DNA of 64,000 nucleotides from Brevibacillus massiliensis (GCF_000311785.1 NZ_HE978547.1:60984-124983), one strand, 5' to 3'. Shown: positions 29,438-38,842, counted from the stretch's first letter. The notes: a model not told the origin generated them from the letters alone. Made by a program: numbers and translations.

Positions 29438-30921
29438 CAACGGTTCCTCCCCAGTACGATTTGGATCTCGTTCAATTGTGGATCTTTTACCCCGTGGAAC
29501 CGCGTTCCGCTCTCCTTCAGCTTTTGCAATAAGCTGATCGCCTGCTGGTCAATCCGCTCTCCCGGTACGAGCAGCGGAATGCCAGGCGGGTACGGGATCA
29601 CCATTTCTGCGGCAACCGCGCCGATCGCCTCGCTCAACGGCACAGACTGTGCGTCCGCATCGGCCGCCTCGTACATCGGCATCGCCTGCTCGCGGGTGAA
29701 ATGGGATGCCAGCATCCCGGCAGCAGAGGCGTTTTTTGCCCCATCATCATATAGCGGAGATCGGGCATGCAGGGTATTCCATACCAATTCGACATCCTCT
29801 GCTAAAGTTCCTGTTGACGCAGCCAGCAGGACATGACCTAATTCAGCCAATTCAGGAAAAATCCCCTGCGCTTCCAACTCTCCTTGCAATTGGAATCCTG
29901 TGATGGCCCTTGTCCTGAAACACAGCATCAGTTTAAACGGATCCAGCGTGGCATACACGCTTTCTTCAGTGACGGCGGGCAGGGTTACCCAGGAGAGGGT
30001 TGATACCCGTTCGCGAAATTGCTGCAAACAGGGCAGCACCTGATCCATTTCTTTTCTCCCTGCTACCACCATATGACGGCGCGCCAGGTCAAGTGAAGCC
30101 ATCAACGGATATGAGGGGCTTGATGACTGTATCATCGCCAGTATGCGAAACAGGCGATCCCGATTCAAGCGATTGCCTTGCACGTGCAGCATGGAGGACA
30201 TCGTCATCGCAGTCGACATTTTATGCGTTGACTGTACGGCAGCATCCGCCCCTGACTGCATGGCAGATGCAGGCAAGTCGGGGTGAAAACCGTAATGACT
30301 GCCGTGGGCCTCATCCACCAAGAGCGGTACCCCAAAGCGATGGACAGTCGAAGCCAGCTTCTTCAGGTCGATGCCCATTCCGTAATAAGTTGGATTGGTG
30401 ATGAACACCGCTTTGGCATCGGGGTGCTCCATCAGCGTCCGCTCCACGTCCTCGCGCCGCAGACCGACCGCTGCCCCTGTAACCGGGTCTACGGCCGGAA
30501 CGACAAAAACCGGATGGGCCCTCGCCAGCAAAATTCCGTTGTAGACGGATTTATGGCAATTTCGCTGGACAATGATTTTTTCCCCCGGCCTGCAGACAGC
30601 CAGGATCAAGGCGATATTGCCCGCTGTGCTGCCCCCGACGAGAAATCTGGTCTCTTCGGCGCCGTACGCTTCGGCCGCCAAAGCCTGGGCCTCCCGAATG
30701 GCGCCATCGGGCTGATGCAGATCGTCCAGGCCGTTCAATTCGGTCAAATCCAGCGGCAGAATGGAACCATACCAATCCCTGCCCCCGCAGTCAAAGCTTC
30801 TGCCCATCTTGTGGCCGGGTACGTGAAACGGATGCGGCTCCCGCATTGCATGCCGGATTAACGCCTCGAACAGCGGAACGCGTTTTTGCCGTTCCCAGAA
30901 GGAGTAATGATTCTGAAGCAT
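29434..30921 (-). CDS. Orn/Lys/Arg decarboxylase family, YaaO type
   Basis: PLP enzyme of the ornithine/lysine/arginine decarboxylase group I family. Motifs: FHVPGHKMGRSFD, LDDLHQPDGAIREAQ, FLVGGSTAGN, VDEAHGSHYGFHPD, and the PLP lysine in AVQSTHKMSTAMTMSSML. The C-terminal domain (about 390-495) is also present. I chose ATG 30921 (MLQNHYSF) after AAGGGA; the frame stays open to 31005. 495 residues. The substrate cannot be told from the sequence; in B. subtilis YaaO is not assigned. Confidence 0.9.
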   Translation of the reverse strand: MLQNHYSFWERQKRVPLFEALIRHAMREPHPFHVPGHKMGRSFDCGGRDWYGSILPLDLTELNGLDDLHQPDGAIREAQALAAEAYGAEETRFLVGGSTAGNIALILAVCRPGEKIIVQRNCHKSVYNGILLARAHPVFVVPAVDPVTGAAVGLRREDVERTLMEHPDAKAVFITNPTYYGMGIDLKKLASTVHRFGVPLLVDEAHGSHYGFHPDLPASAMQSGADAAVQSTHKMSTAMTMSSMLHVQGNRLNRDRLFRILAMIQSSSPSYPLMASLDLARRHMVVAGRKEMDQVLPCLQQFRERVSTLSWVTLPAVTEESVYATLDPFKLMLCFRTRAITGFQLQGELEAQGIFPELAELGHVLLAASTGTLAEDVELVWNTLHARSPLYDDGAKNASAAGMLASHFTREQAMPMYEAADADAQSVPLSEAIGAVAAEMVIPYPPGIPLLVPGERIDQQAISLLQKLKESGTRFHGVKDPQLNEIQIVLGRNRW

Positions 30922-31056
30922 CCGATCCACATCCCTTACGTAATCCTGATACATGTATTGTACCATGCAGGGACACGGTTTGGCTTGTGAATGCAAAAAG
31001 GGCACCAGCTTTTTCGCGGATGCCGCTTTTGGGTAGCGTCGCTTTGATTTAGGGAT

Positions 31057-31239
31057 TTACGCGTTCTCCTTTAACCAAATACGTCTCATTTGCTTAATGA
31101 AGAAAGGGTATTTTTCGTCCTGTACATCCGTTTTGACCATCTCTTGCTCACACGGGTGGCAGATGAACTGATCCCAGATGGCAATGCCTACCGTCCGTTC
31201 CTCCCCGCAGACAATGCAACGCTGGAGGGGTCTATCCAT
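31057..31239 (-). CDS. csfB: Anti-sigma-G factor Gin (CsfB)
   Basis: Zinc protein that binds and inhibits sigma G in the forespore and mother cell. The 60 residues from ATG 31239 (GGTGG upstream) hold two cysteine pairs, C8/C11 in CIVCG and C27/C30 in CHPC, as in Gin, followed by the helix FFIKQMRRIWL. It lies between yaaO and bofA in the B. subtilis order. A second ATG six bases upstream is possible. Confidence 0.92.
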   Translation of the reverse strand: MDRPLQRCIVCGEERTVGIAIWDQFICHPCEQEMVKTDVQDEKYPFFIKQMRRIWLKENA

Positions 31240-31274
31240 TGTCATGCCCACCTTTTTCCTTGAACTACCAACCA

Positions 31275-32306
31275 TTATACCCTATTATAAGCAGCTCCAT
31301 TCCAAATGTTCGTGTTTTGGCCATATGTTCGATAGGCCAGCCCCGCTGCCTCCGCCTCCGCAAGGGGGTAGCAGGAACAAGCGTCAAGCACGATTGGAGA
31401 ACGCATCCTCCTGGTGATTTCCTCCAGCGCTGCTTCGCGTATCCGCTGATCGGCATCGGTAATCAGCAATACATCAGCCTGCAGCAGCGTTTCAAGCGGG
31501 CTGTCGAAAAACTCCCAGCCGCTGCCGGCAACGTTCGTCTTCGCGACTCCGGCAGGGCTGTACAGCCTCACCTGCTTTCCTTGTGTGATATCCAGAAGTT
31601 TGGCCAATGAAGGGGAGGGCTGCCCCCAAAAGGCGAGCACCTCTATGTTCGTTTTTTGCTGTACGAGCTGCCACTGTTGGTGCAGCCAGTTTTCTGTCTC
31701 CTGCACAACGCAGCCCATCGGCAGCCGGTTTAACGGCATAAGCCATCCTTGCCCCACCCGCTTGTCCATTCCAAGTGCCTGGGCCACTACCGACAGCCTG
31801 GCACCCGAGCGGTCGCATTCCGCACCCATCAACTGGTAAAAACGATGCTTCCACTCGAGATAAACCGGCAGATGACGAGCGATTTCATCCACCTCCACCC
31901 CGCGGCACACCAGAGAAATCAGGCCTTGGCGGGCCAGTAGCCGCCGCAGGCGATCGACCCAGACACTCCCCGCCGTCCCGCCGATGACGGCCCGGTTGTC
32001 ATGCTCAAACAACAACAGGCGTACCGATTCATACGGAAAGCCATCCAAATCGTTCATCCGATCGGCCAGGTCGTGCCTGACCCGGTCGCCGTACAGGAGG
32101 ACGAGCGATCGGTTATCGCTGTGAACGGGAAGACGGCATACCTTATAGGCATCTGCCTCTTGCAGAAGCAGGTGTCCATCTATCTGTAAGTCCCCTGCCC
32201 GGACAGCCTCATCGCTGGACAACAGGTGGAAGCCCCGCCTCTTTAGCTCAGCAAAGCTGCTGTTTGGTTCACCGTGATAGATCAGCGTAAGCTCGTCGCC
32301 ATGCAC
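31275..32306 (-). CDS. Divergent UDP-glucose-dehydrogenase-like protein, NAD motif lost
   Basis: The 343-residue protein resembles UDP-glucose/GDP-mannose dehydrogenases from about residue 100 on: VIGGTAGS like the end of the N-domain, a central helix with K153 (YLEWKHRFYQL) at the catalytic lysine place, C199 in PMGCVVQET at the place of the GGSCFPKD cysteine, then a C-terminal UDP-binding-like domain (LLQADVLLITDAD, SPIVLDACSCYPL, AGLAYRTYG). The first 100 residues show no GxGxxG, so the N-terminal Rossmann domain has lost the NAD motif. It starts at GTG 32306, about ten bases after AGGAGGGAGG, 29 bases from bofA, in an apparent bofA-gin operon. Function unknown, probably non-catalytic. Confidence 0.75.
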   Translation of the reverse strand: MHGDELTLIYHGEPNSSFAELKRRGFHLLSSDEAVRAGDLQIDGHLLLQEADAYKVCRLPVHSDNRSLVLLYGDRVRHDLADRMNDLDGFPYESVRLLLFEHDNRAVIGGTAGSVWVDRLRRLLARQGLISLVCRGVEVDEIARHLPVYLEWKHRFYQLMGAECDRSGARLSVVAQALGMDKRVGQGWLMPLNRLPMGCVVQETENWLHQQWQLVQQKTNIEVLAFWGQPSPSLAKLLDITQGKQVRLYSPAGVAKTNVAGSGWEFFDSPLETLLQADVLLITDADQRIREAALEEITRRMRSPIVLDACSCYPLAEAEAAGLAYRTYGQNTNIWNGAAYNRV

Positions 32307-32334
32307 AGGTTCCGCTGCCTCCCTCCTGTTGGTT

Positions 32335-32601
32335 TCACACGATGTACATCTTGATCGCGACCAGCGCGAGCAGTCCCGGCACCCGCAGAAAGCCTGCCAG
32401 CAAGGCGGTAACGGGATTAATCGGCACATGAAAGCCGACGATCTCGCCAATGAGATTGCCGAAGAACAACAGGACAGCGCCAATGACTGCGTTTAACGCT
32501 GCCAGTCCAATCCATCTGAGGGGCCCTGCCATCGAATGGCTGGCTGCAACCACTATCAGCAAACCCACAATGACAATGGCAATGATCCACCCAATCGTCA
32601 T
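32335..32601 (-). CDS. bofA: Sporulation protein BofA
   Basis: Membrane inhibitor of the SpoIVFB protease that holds back pro-sigma-K processing until the forespore signals. 88 residues with two hydrophobic segments (IIAIVIVGLLIVVAA and LAALNAVIGAVLLFF) and the C-terminal NPVTALLAGFLRVPGLLALV that is conserved in BofA. It overlaps the yaaL stop by four bases (ATGA), so the two are coupled. Order gin-bofA-yaaL is that of Bacillales, with one gene inserted after bofA here. Confidence 0.95.
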   Translation of the reverse strand: MTIGWIIAIVIVGLLIVVAASHSMAGPLRWIGLAALNAVIGAVLLFFGNLIGEIVGFHVPINPVTALLAGFLRVPGLLALVAIKMYIV

Positions 32602-32849
32602 GCTTCTCCCCCCTGCCGCCCACTATAAGAATACTCTGTGCGGGCTCTGTCTAATAAATACATATAGCGCTTCTCCGTTAACAGCAGATAGTAGATCGCA
32701 TCGTCGATTTCCTCCTCTTCCTCCGAGTTTCTCATCGCGTGTTCTGCCATTTGCCACTGTTTTTTTGCCTGTTCTACCGCGTCCTGCAGATTTCCCCATT
32801 CGCTTTTTTCCGGCTGGGAAACCCTCTTTTTGGAAAACCAAGTGACCAC
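32598..32849 (-). CDS. yaaL: YaaL family protein (DUF2508)
   Basis: Small soluble protein of unknown role. 83 residues, largely helical: KKQWQMAEHAMRNSEEEEEI, DDAIYYLLLTEKRYMYLLD. It starts with the GTG at 32849 and overlaps bofA by four bases. Found next to bofA and recR across Bacillales. Confidence 0.9.
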   Translation of the reverse strand: MVTWFSKKRVSQPEKSEWGNLQDAVEQAKKQWQMAEHAMRNSEEEEEIDDAIYYLLLTEKRYMYLLDRARTEYSYSGRQGGEA

Positions 32850-32862
32850 GACACCTCACCCC

Positions 32863-33837
32863 TTACAAAAAGTAGAAAAAGACGCTTGCGGTATTGTTTA
32901 AACTGTGCAGTATCACTGAACCCCAGATCGATTGAAAGCGATGCCTGATGATTCCCAGCGCCAGACCAATTGCGAACAGCGGCGGAAACAGCGCTACATC
33001 GACATGCACGAGTGCAAACCAGAAGCTGGAGAGCAAAATGCCCCAGACAGCGCCCCAGCGCCTTACCAAGTACGTCTGAATGATGCCGCGAAAAAAAATC
33101 TCCTCGGCAAAAGGCACGGCCACGCCGATGATCACAAAAGGCAGCAGCGCGGTCATCCAGTTGTTCGCCTTGGCTTGGGCGATCTCGCCCTGGATCCCTT
33201 CCTCCCGCTCGGATGTCAGCGCAAGGTTAAACAAGTCGGCAATCGGCTTTGTCAAAACCAGGTCGAGAAAAAGCAGTATACATACAAAGACGACGATGAC
33301 GGTAAGCAGCATGCGTCCCGGTTTGGGCACCCGCGTCAGTCCCAGTGCCGCTTTCCGCCGGTAAAACATGCATCCGGCGATCAACAGAATAAACCACTGC
33401 AGCGAAGCTGATTCTATCAGGCTCCCGACCGTTCCTTGCTGAAACAGCGGATAACTGTAAGAAAAGGCGTAGAAGAGCAGCATCAAGTTGTTTAGAATCT
33501 GCAGCCAGGCGATCGCATGCAGCACATCCATCCCGGTAACAACAGGCAGCCCGATTCCCCAGCCGAGCCGGGATCGATCGTAGAGGAAGGCGGCGACAAA
33601 ACCGATGCCGAGCAGGAGACTAAAGAGGATCGTTCCCATCAAGAAAAGGCTGATCCACGGCGTCGGCTCCGCTTCCGTCGCAGCCACCCACCTCCCGTTT
33701 TCATCCAGAGAGAAGCGGATCGTCGCGAATTGACAGAAGATCTGCAGAAAGTAGCAGATGCTGAGAAGCACCGCCCACGTCTTCGATTTTTTCAAGCGGG
33801 CCTTTTGCTCGGGAAAAAAACCTGATTCAAGTAACAT
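32863..33837 (-). CDS. CPBP-family intramembrane metalloprotease (CAAX type)
   Basis: Membrane protein of the CPBP/Abi family. The catalytic motifs are visible in the C-terminal half: PFAEEIFFRGIIQTYLVRR (EExxxR), WFALVHVDVALFPPLF and GSVILHSLNNTASVF (histidines). About eight membrane segments in 324 residues, including LFLMGTILFSLLLGIGFVAA. AGGAGTG precedes the ATG. B. subtilis does not have a CPBP gene between yaaL and recR. The substrate is unknown; roles in the family range from prenyl-protein cleavage to bacteriocin immunity. Confidence 0.9.
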   Translation of the reverse strand: MLLESGFFPEQKARLKKSKTWAVLLSICYFLQIFCQFATIRFSLDENGRWVAATEAEPTPWISLFLMGTILFSLLLGIGFVAAFLYDRSRLGWGIGLPVVTGMDVLHAIAWLQILNNLMLLFYAFSYSYPLFQQGTVGSLIESASLQWFILLIAGCMFYRRKAALGLTRVPKPGRMLLTVIVVFVCILLFLDLVLTKPIADLFNLALTSEREEGIQGEIAQAKANNWMTALLPFVIIGVAVPFAEEIFFRGIIQTYLVRRWGAVWGILLSSFWFALVHVDVALFPPLFAIGLALGIIRHRFQSIWGSVILHSLNNTASVFFYFL

Positions 33838-34015
33838 GTGCTACACTCCTACTCTAAATCTATGTTTCTTCGTCCCAAATATTAAAAAAAACTTCTATCG
33901 AAGCCCTCTCGAAGAAGCTGCTCCTTCTTTAGCGGTTGTCTTTACCGAAGCCTATGCCAGATGCGGAGGCAGAGACTTCGTTATGCCGATAGGAACGTTA
34001 ACCTTTCCCATGCGG

Positions 34016-34045
34016 AAAAAAAGACAGGACAATCCTGTCTTTTTC
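34016..34045 (-). terminator. Terminator after recR
   Basis: AAGACAGGA and TCCTGTCTT on the minus strand around a two-base loop, then a run of T. It begins five bases beyond the recR stop. Confidence 0.85.
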
Positions 34046-34049
34046 TTCT

Positions 34050-34646
34050 CTATAATTCTCGCCGTCCTTCCAGCGCTTTAGTCAGGGTAACTTCATCGGC
34101 GTATTCAAGGTCTCCGCCGACCGGCAAACCGTGGGCGATCCTGGTCACCCGGATTCCGGATGGCTTGATTAACCGGGAAATGTACATGGCGGTCGCTTCT
34201 CCCTCGATATTGGGATTGGTAGCGAGAATGACCTCCTTCACCTGCTCATCCCCCAGCCGCTTCAACAAATCCGGAATCCGGATATCCTCCGGCCCGATGC
34301 CGTCGATCGGCGATATCGCGCCGTGAAGCACATGGTAATAGCCCTCAAACTCGCGGGTTTTTTCCATTGCGACGACGTCTTTTGGATCCTGCACCACGCA
34401 AATCACCGATCCGTCACGCCGCTTGTCCCGGCATATGTGACACGGATCGACATCCGTGATGTTGTTGCAAACAGAACAGTAATGAAGCTGGCGTTTCGCG
34501 TTGACCAGGGCCTTGGCCAAATCAAGCACGTCATCTTCTTTCATGCTCAGTACAAAAAACGCCAGGCGGCCCGCCGTTTTTGGACCGATGCCTGGCAATT
34601 TCATAAATCCTTCAATTAACTTGGATATCGGCTCAGGATAAAACAT
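34050..34646 (-). CDS. recR: Recombination mediator RecR
   Basis: Acts with RecO and RecF to load RecA at gaps. The 198 residues show the helix-hairpin-helix at the N-terminus ([20 protein letters not shown]), the four-cysteine zinc finger ([18 protein letters not shown]) and the Toprim domain with [19 protein letters not shown] and [15 protein letters not shown]. Follows ebfC and dnaX as in B. subtilis. Confidence 0.98.
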   Translation of the reverse strand: MFYPEPISKLIEGFMKLPGIGPKTAGRLAFFVLSMKEDDVLDLAKALVNAKRQLHYCSVCNNITDVDPCHICRDKRRDGSVICVVQDPKDVVAMEKTREFEGYYHVLHGAISPIDGIGPEDIRIPDLLKRLGDEQVKEVILATNPNIEGEATAMYISRLIKPSGIRVTRIAHGLPVGGDLEYADEVTLTKALEGRREL

Positions 34647-34664
34647 CTCTCTGTGCTCCCTTGC

Positions 34665-34976
34665 CTAGAACAGACCAGGTATGTTTAACCCACCGGTAAA
34701 GCGGCCCATTTCTTTGCCGACAAGTTCATCTACATTGCGCAGCGCGTCATTTACCGCCGTCAACACCAGGTCCTGCAGCATTTCCACATCGTCTGGGTCG
34801 ATTGCTTCCGGCTTAATGGCGATATCGACGATTTGCTTATGGCCGTTGGCCTTGACCGTTACGACCCCGCCGCCTGCCGACCCTTCCACGATCTTTTCCT
34901 TCAGCGCCTCCTGTGTCTTTTGCATTTCCGCCTGCATCTTTTGTACCTGTTTCATCATTTGCTGCATATTTTTCAT
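34665..34976 (-). CDS. ebfC: YbaB/EbfC nucleoid-associated protein
   Basis: Small dimeric DNA-binding protein found next to dnaX and recR in most bacteria. 103 residues: an N-terminal helix ([20 protein letters not shown]), a beta sheet [20 protein letters not shown], and the C-terminal helix [20 protein letters not shown] ending in GLNIPGLF. No unusual features. Confidence 0.97.
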   Translation of the reverse strand: MKNMQQMMKQVQKMQAEMQKTQEALKEKIVEGSAGGGVVTVKANGHKQIVDIAIKPEAIDPDDVEMLQDLVLTAVNDALRNVDELVGKEMGRFTGGLNIPGLF

Positions 34977-34997
34977 CTGTATACCCTCCTCATATGA

Positions 34998-36701
34998 TCA
35001 ATCTTTCACTTCCAACAGCTCTTCGCCGACGAGCTTTAACGCCTCGGCGATGAACGGATCTTCTTGCTTGCCCGTATCCTGTTTCCCCGCGCTGGCCGCC
35101 TCCGCTTCCTGCCACTGCTCTTCCATGACAGAAAGCAGCTGCAGCGGAGTGCCGCACACTTCGCGAATGATGCGTTCCACGATCCCCTTTAACTCCGGCT
35201 CCATCGTCTTTTCGCAGTGAATGGAGCTCTTGAAGGTAACGACCATTACCTCGCTGCTGGCCGCTGCCGGTTGGCCGCTGACCAACCAGGCGTGGTGCTG
35301 AATTTTGACTTTTTTCAACTCGGCCAAAATCTGCCCCCACATACCGCGAACGCGCTGGGTAAGCGCGACGTCGACCTGACGCGCGATTTCCCGCAGCTTG
35401 CCGATTTGCACCATCGGCCGTCCAGCCGCGGATGCGGCCTGCCGGCGGGCAGGCGGACGCCCTTCCTCTTGGGGGCGGGCTCCGGTGACGTTCTGCTGCA
35501 CTCCCCGGGCCAGCTTTTCCTCCAGGCTGCGGATCCGCTGCTCCAGCCTGACGAGATCCTCTGCAGATGTGGCCCGAGCCGGAGCAGCCTCAGCCTGTGT
35601 ACCAGACGCGCCGCTGCCCGCGATCTGACACAGCTTCACCAGTGTCAATTCCGTCAGCACCCGGGCGTACGTAGACCATTTCAACTGCGACAAGGACTGG
35701 TTCAAGGATTCGATGACCGGATATAAAACCGGCAGTTCGTATCGCTCCGCCACCTGGGCAAATTCCTCGTCAATCAACGTCCGCTCCACGATCTCCTGAA
35801 GCCTTGGCGCTGTCTTCAACAGCAGCATATCGCGATAATAGTATAAGAAATCGTGCAAAAACTGTTCGGGGTCTTTACCCTGTACCATGATCTGGTCAAA
35901 CTGTTCCATCACCGCGGTGACATTGCCCTCGATAATGAATTTGGCAAGCGTTGAAAAATACGTTTGCGAGACCGCACCGGTAATTTGCAAAATATCTGCC
36001 GCTTTAACCGCCCCGCCGCCAAAGCTGATCGCCTGATCGAGCAGACTGAGCGCATCGCGCATTCCGCCCTCGGCCACTTTGGCTACAAGCTGCAGCGCCT
36101 GATCCTCGGCCTCTACTTGCTGGGCCTCGCAAATCTGGCGCAAACGGCCGACGATCTCGCCCAGCGGGATGCGGTGAAAATCGAAGCGCTGGCAGCGGGA
36201 GATAATCGTTGCCGGCAGCTTGTGCGGTTCTGTCGTCGCCAAGATAAACAAGACGTGCGGGGGCGGTTCCTCCAACGTTTTTAACAGGGCGTTAAATGCC
36301 TCCGTGGTCAGCATATGCACTTCATCGATAATATACACCTTATACGAGACATCGCTTGGAGCAAACTTCACTCTTTCGCGGATATCGCGGATCTCTTCCA
36401 CCCCGCGGTTGGAAGCGGCGTCTATCTCCAGTACGTCCGTAACCAATCCGGAAGAAATCGCCTCACATGACTTGCACCGGTTACATGGTTCACCCTCTAC
36501 AGGCTGCTGGCAGTTGACAGCCTTGGCCATGATTTTCGCGGCACTGGTCTTCCCCGTCCCCCGCGGGCCGTTGAACAAATACGCATGGGAAAGGCGTCCC
36601 TCGCGTACTGCGTTGCGCAGCGCCCTGGTGACGTGAGCCTGTCCGACGATATCGCCAAAGGTTTGTGGTCTCCATACGCGATACAGCGCTGTGTAAGCCA
36701 T
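34998..36701 (-). CDS. dnaX: DNA polymerase III subunits gamma/tau
   Basis: Clamp-loader ATPase and polymerase organiser. From ATG 36701 (GGGGAG upstream), 567 residues: Walker A FNGPRGTGKTSAAKIMA near residue 39, zinc module CQQPVEGEPCNRCKSC, DEVHMLTTEAFNALLKTLEE, arginine-finger SRC in ATIISRCQRFDFHR. The tau-specific C-terminus is present after a linker with GRPPARRQAA-type low-complexity sequence (about 405-440). I saw no obvious programmed-frameshift signal, and the full-length frame is intact. It precedes ebfC-recR. Confidence 0.97.
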   Translation of the reverse strand: MAYTALYRVWRPQTFGDIVGQAHVTRALRNAVREGRLSHAYLFNGPRGTGKTSAAKIMAKAVNCQQPVEGEPCNRCKSCEAISSGLVTDVLEIDAASNRGVEEIRDIRERVKFAPSDVSYKVYIIDEVHMLTTEAFNALLKTLEEPPPHVLFILATTEPHKLPATIISRCQRFDFHRIPLGEIVGRLRQICEAQQVEAEDQALQLVAKVAEGGMRDALSLLDQAISFGGGAVKAADILQITGAVSQTYFSTLAKFIIEGNVTAVMEQFDQIMVQGKDPEQFLHDFLYYYRDMLLLKTAPRLQEIVERTLIDEEFAQVAERYELPVLYPVIESLNQSLSQLKWSTYARVLTELTLVKLCQIAGSGASGTQAEAAPARATSAEDLVRLEQRIRSLEEKLARGVQQNVTGARPQEEGRPPARRQAASAAGRPMVQIGKLREIARQVDVALTQRVRGMWGQILAELKKVKIQHHAWLVSGQPAAASSEVMVVTFKSSIHCEKTMEPELKGIVERIIREVCGTPLQLLSVMEEQWQEAEAASAGKQDTGKQEDPFIAEALKLVGEELLEVKD

Positions 36702-36788
36702 CCATGCCACTCCCCATGTTCCGCACTCATTTAATCCTGTCTATTATACTACATTGCCGGGCGCTTTTCCAAAATCAATCCGCGGGCG

Positions 36789-36825
36789 TAAAAAAAGCCC
36801 CCCTTGCTTGGCAGCAGGGGCAGCA
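36789..36825 (-). terminator. Terminator after the PAS sensor kinase
   Basis: GCCCCTGCT and AGCAAGGGGGGC arms on the minus strand followed by TTTTTTT, directly behind the kinase stop. Confidence 0.8.
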
Positions 36826-38256
36826 TCAGATATACGGCAGCAAAATGTGAAAGCTTGTACCATACCCTTTTGAAGATACTCGAATTTGACCTCCCAAATC
36901 GTGGATGATCTTTTGACAGACAGATAAGCCCAACCCTGTTCCCTCTTCTTTCGTCGTAAAAAATGGATCAAAAATCTTGTCGATTACGTACGCCGGAATC
37001 CCTGGACCTGTGTCGTGAATGTCAATGCTGATCTTATCCCCTTCTACGTCAAGGTGATGGGAAATGCTCAAAACCCCTTCTTTTTCCATCGCCTCAATTC
37101 CGTTCTTGCAGATATTTAAAAACACCTGCTTTAAAAGTTCGGTGTCTCCAACTACCATCGGCAGCTGGCCCGCAGGCAAGTACTGGACATCGATTCCATG
37201 CAACAGCGCTTCACTGTTTACGATCGGCAATATTTCTTCAAATACGGTGTTCAAATCTACGATCTGGTACTGGACATCGCGTTGTTTGCTCAGCAGAAGA
37301 AACTCGCTGACAAGCGAATTGATGCGGTTGATCTCCGTCAGCATAATCTCCGTATAGGTTCGCTCCCGCTCCATGCCGCTTTCCCCAAAGGACTGCAGAA
37401 ACAACTGTAAAAATCCTTTGATGGAGGTAAGCGGATTGCGGATTTCATGAGCCGTCCCGGCGGCGATCTGGCCGATCATGGCCAGGCGGTCGCTCCGCTC
37501 GATTTTCTGTTCAAAAGAACGCAAATTGGTAACATCCTTAAACAAGACGTAAGCGCCTACAATGCGGCCCGCTTCATCGTGCAGGGTATTGGAATTGACC
37601 AACAGTTCGTACCGCTGGCTGTTGTTTGTCCAAGACATCGCTTTATTCTGCAGCTTTATTCCTTTAAGCAGCTCCCGCTTAATCAGTCGATGTTCCTCAG
37701 GGATGCCTTCAAACGCTTTGTCGATGTGCTGGTTCAATACATGGAACCGCTCCACTCCCAGCAGCCTGCAGGCCATCTGGCTGATTTCGATGATTTTCGC
37801 CGCTCGATCAAGCACAACGATACCCAGGTAAATGTCGGACGCCAATTGTGTAACCAATCGCTGTGGGAGGGAATCATTTGAATCTTTCGCCAAATTAACC
37901 AAATGGACGAGGTAAAGCGGGTCCTCCGCATCCTGCACCAACACCATCACATTGGTCCTGCCTGTCTTGCCCGACTTGTCAAGCCATTCTACCTCCGCAG
38001 GCGATTCCCACAGGTCCTCCTTGTTCGTCCACTCACGGTACAGTTGTTCCATCGTTCCTTGACAGGGAATAATCACATTTATGTGGTGACCGACGATCTC
38101 CTGGCGGGTGTAGCCCGTTACACGCAAGAGCGCTTCATTGCATTCGATGATGCGACCAGATTGGTCAGATAAGAGAACGGCATAAGGAAGTTGTTGCATG
38201 AACTGTTCCATTTTTCTAAATGAGCCAAAAAGATTAAATGAAAATTTCGTCTTCAC
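36826..38256 (-). CDS. PAS-domain sensor histidine kinase, sporulation-kinase-like
   Basis: Soluble sensor kinase that probably feeds a response regulator or phosphorelay. Two PAS domains (about 15-115, LLSDQSGRIIECNEALLRVT; and about 130-245, VVLDRAAKIIEISQMACRLL) precede a HisKA domain with phospho-acceptor H270 in GTAHEIRNPLTSIKGFLQLF. The catalytic domain has KNGIEAME, DTGPGIPAYV and EGTGLGLSV. No membrane segments. Start set at GTG 38256 after GGGGGGG; 476 residues. The HEIRNPLTSIKGFLQ box resembles KinA/KinE/KinB. No response regulator gene is nearby. Sporulation role is inference. Confidence 0.85.
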   Translation of the reverse strand: MKTKFSFNLFGSFRKMEQFMQQLPYAVLLSDQSGRIIECNEALLRVTGYTRQEIVGHHINVIIPCQGTMEQLYREWTNKEDLWESPAEVEWLDKSGKTGRTNVMVLVQDAEDPLYLVHLVNLAKDSNDSLPQRLVTQLASDIYLGIVVLDRAAKIIEISQMACRLLGVERFHVLNQHIDKAFEGIPEEHRLIKRELLKGIKLQNKAMSWTNNSQRYELLVNSNTLHDEAGRIVGAYVLFKDVTNLRSFEQKIERSDRLAMIGQIAAGTAHEIRNPLTSIKGFLQLFLQSFGESGMERERTYTEIMLTEINRINSLVSEFLLLSKQRDVQYQIVDLNTVFEEILPIVNSEALLHGIDVQYLPAGQLPMVVGDTELLKQVFLNICKNGIEAMEKEGVLSISHHLDVEGDKISIDIHDTGPGIPAYVIDKIFDPFFTTKEEGTGLGLSVCQKIIHDLGGQIRVSSKGYGTSFHILLPYI

Positions 38257-38390
38257 CCAGCTGCCCCCCCTCACCCTCTGCGTCTAAATAGAGAGACACA
38301 TTTTCCCTATTCGTCAGAGGATAAAGATGACCTGCTGTAAGTATTCGCTTTTATGAAAAAACCTTTCGCTATTCATCGACAAAAAATAAC

Positions 38391-38428
38391 AAAAAAGTGA
38401 TGAACTGTCGTGGAACAGAACATCACTT
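38391..38428 (-). terminator. Terminator of the SRP RNA gene
   Basis: AAGTGATG and CATCACTT arms with an inner CTGT/ACAG stem on the minus strand, followed by a T-rich run. Confidence 0.8.
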
Positions 38429-38444
38429 CATGCTGTCTATGTAG

Positions 38445-38717
38445 GATGCCGTGCACCTATCTTCGATAATACTTATCCAAGCGTTACTTATGAAGTCGGC
38501 TCAAACCAGGCACCCCTGCGGCACACGCGAAATTCCACTTATGGCTGCTTCCTTCCGGACCTGACCAGGTTCATGGGTTCACGTTGCGCAGGACCCAATC
38601 TTCAACGCCGCCTGTCATAAGGCAGCCTCACATAAGCATACCTCTAATAGGAATTCAATCCTGCTATTGCGGATTGCAGGTTACAGGGCACCGCAACCTC
38701 CCCATCTAGCACGGCAA
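38445..38717 (-). ncRNA. scr: Signal recognition particle RNA, large Bacillus type (6S/scRNA)
   Basis: RNA core of the signal recognition particle, with Alu and S domains. On the minus strand the 5' end GCCGTGCTA pairs with GGTGCACGGC at the 3' end. The conserved domain IV GGTCAGGTCCGGAAGGAAGC with its GGAA tetraloop and the asymmetric loop lies near 38555, and the Alu part GGTTGCGGTGCCCTGTAACC is near the 5' end. About 273 bases, like the 271-base B. subtilis scRNA. The exact ends are estimates from pairing. Position between tadA and dnaX is conserved. Confidence 0.96.
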
Positions 38718-38842
38718 AATTTATAACCGTTGTAAGACAACCACAGTTAAAGGGTTGCTAAGTAAGCATAACACATTAAAACGTAAAACTGCAAGGGACA
38801 AACCCCACCAGTTCCGGTAAACTTGACCTTTCCCCTTCCCTG

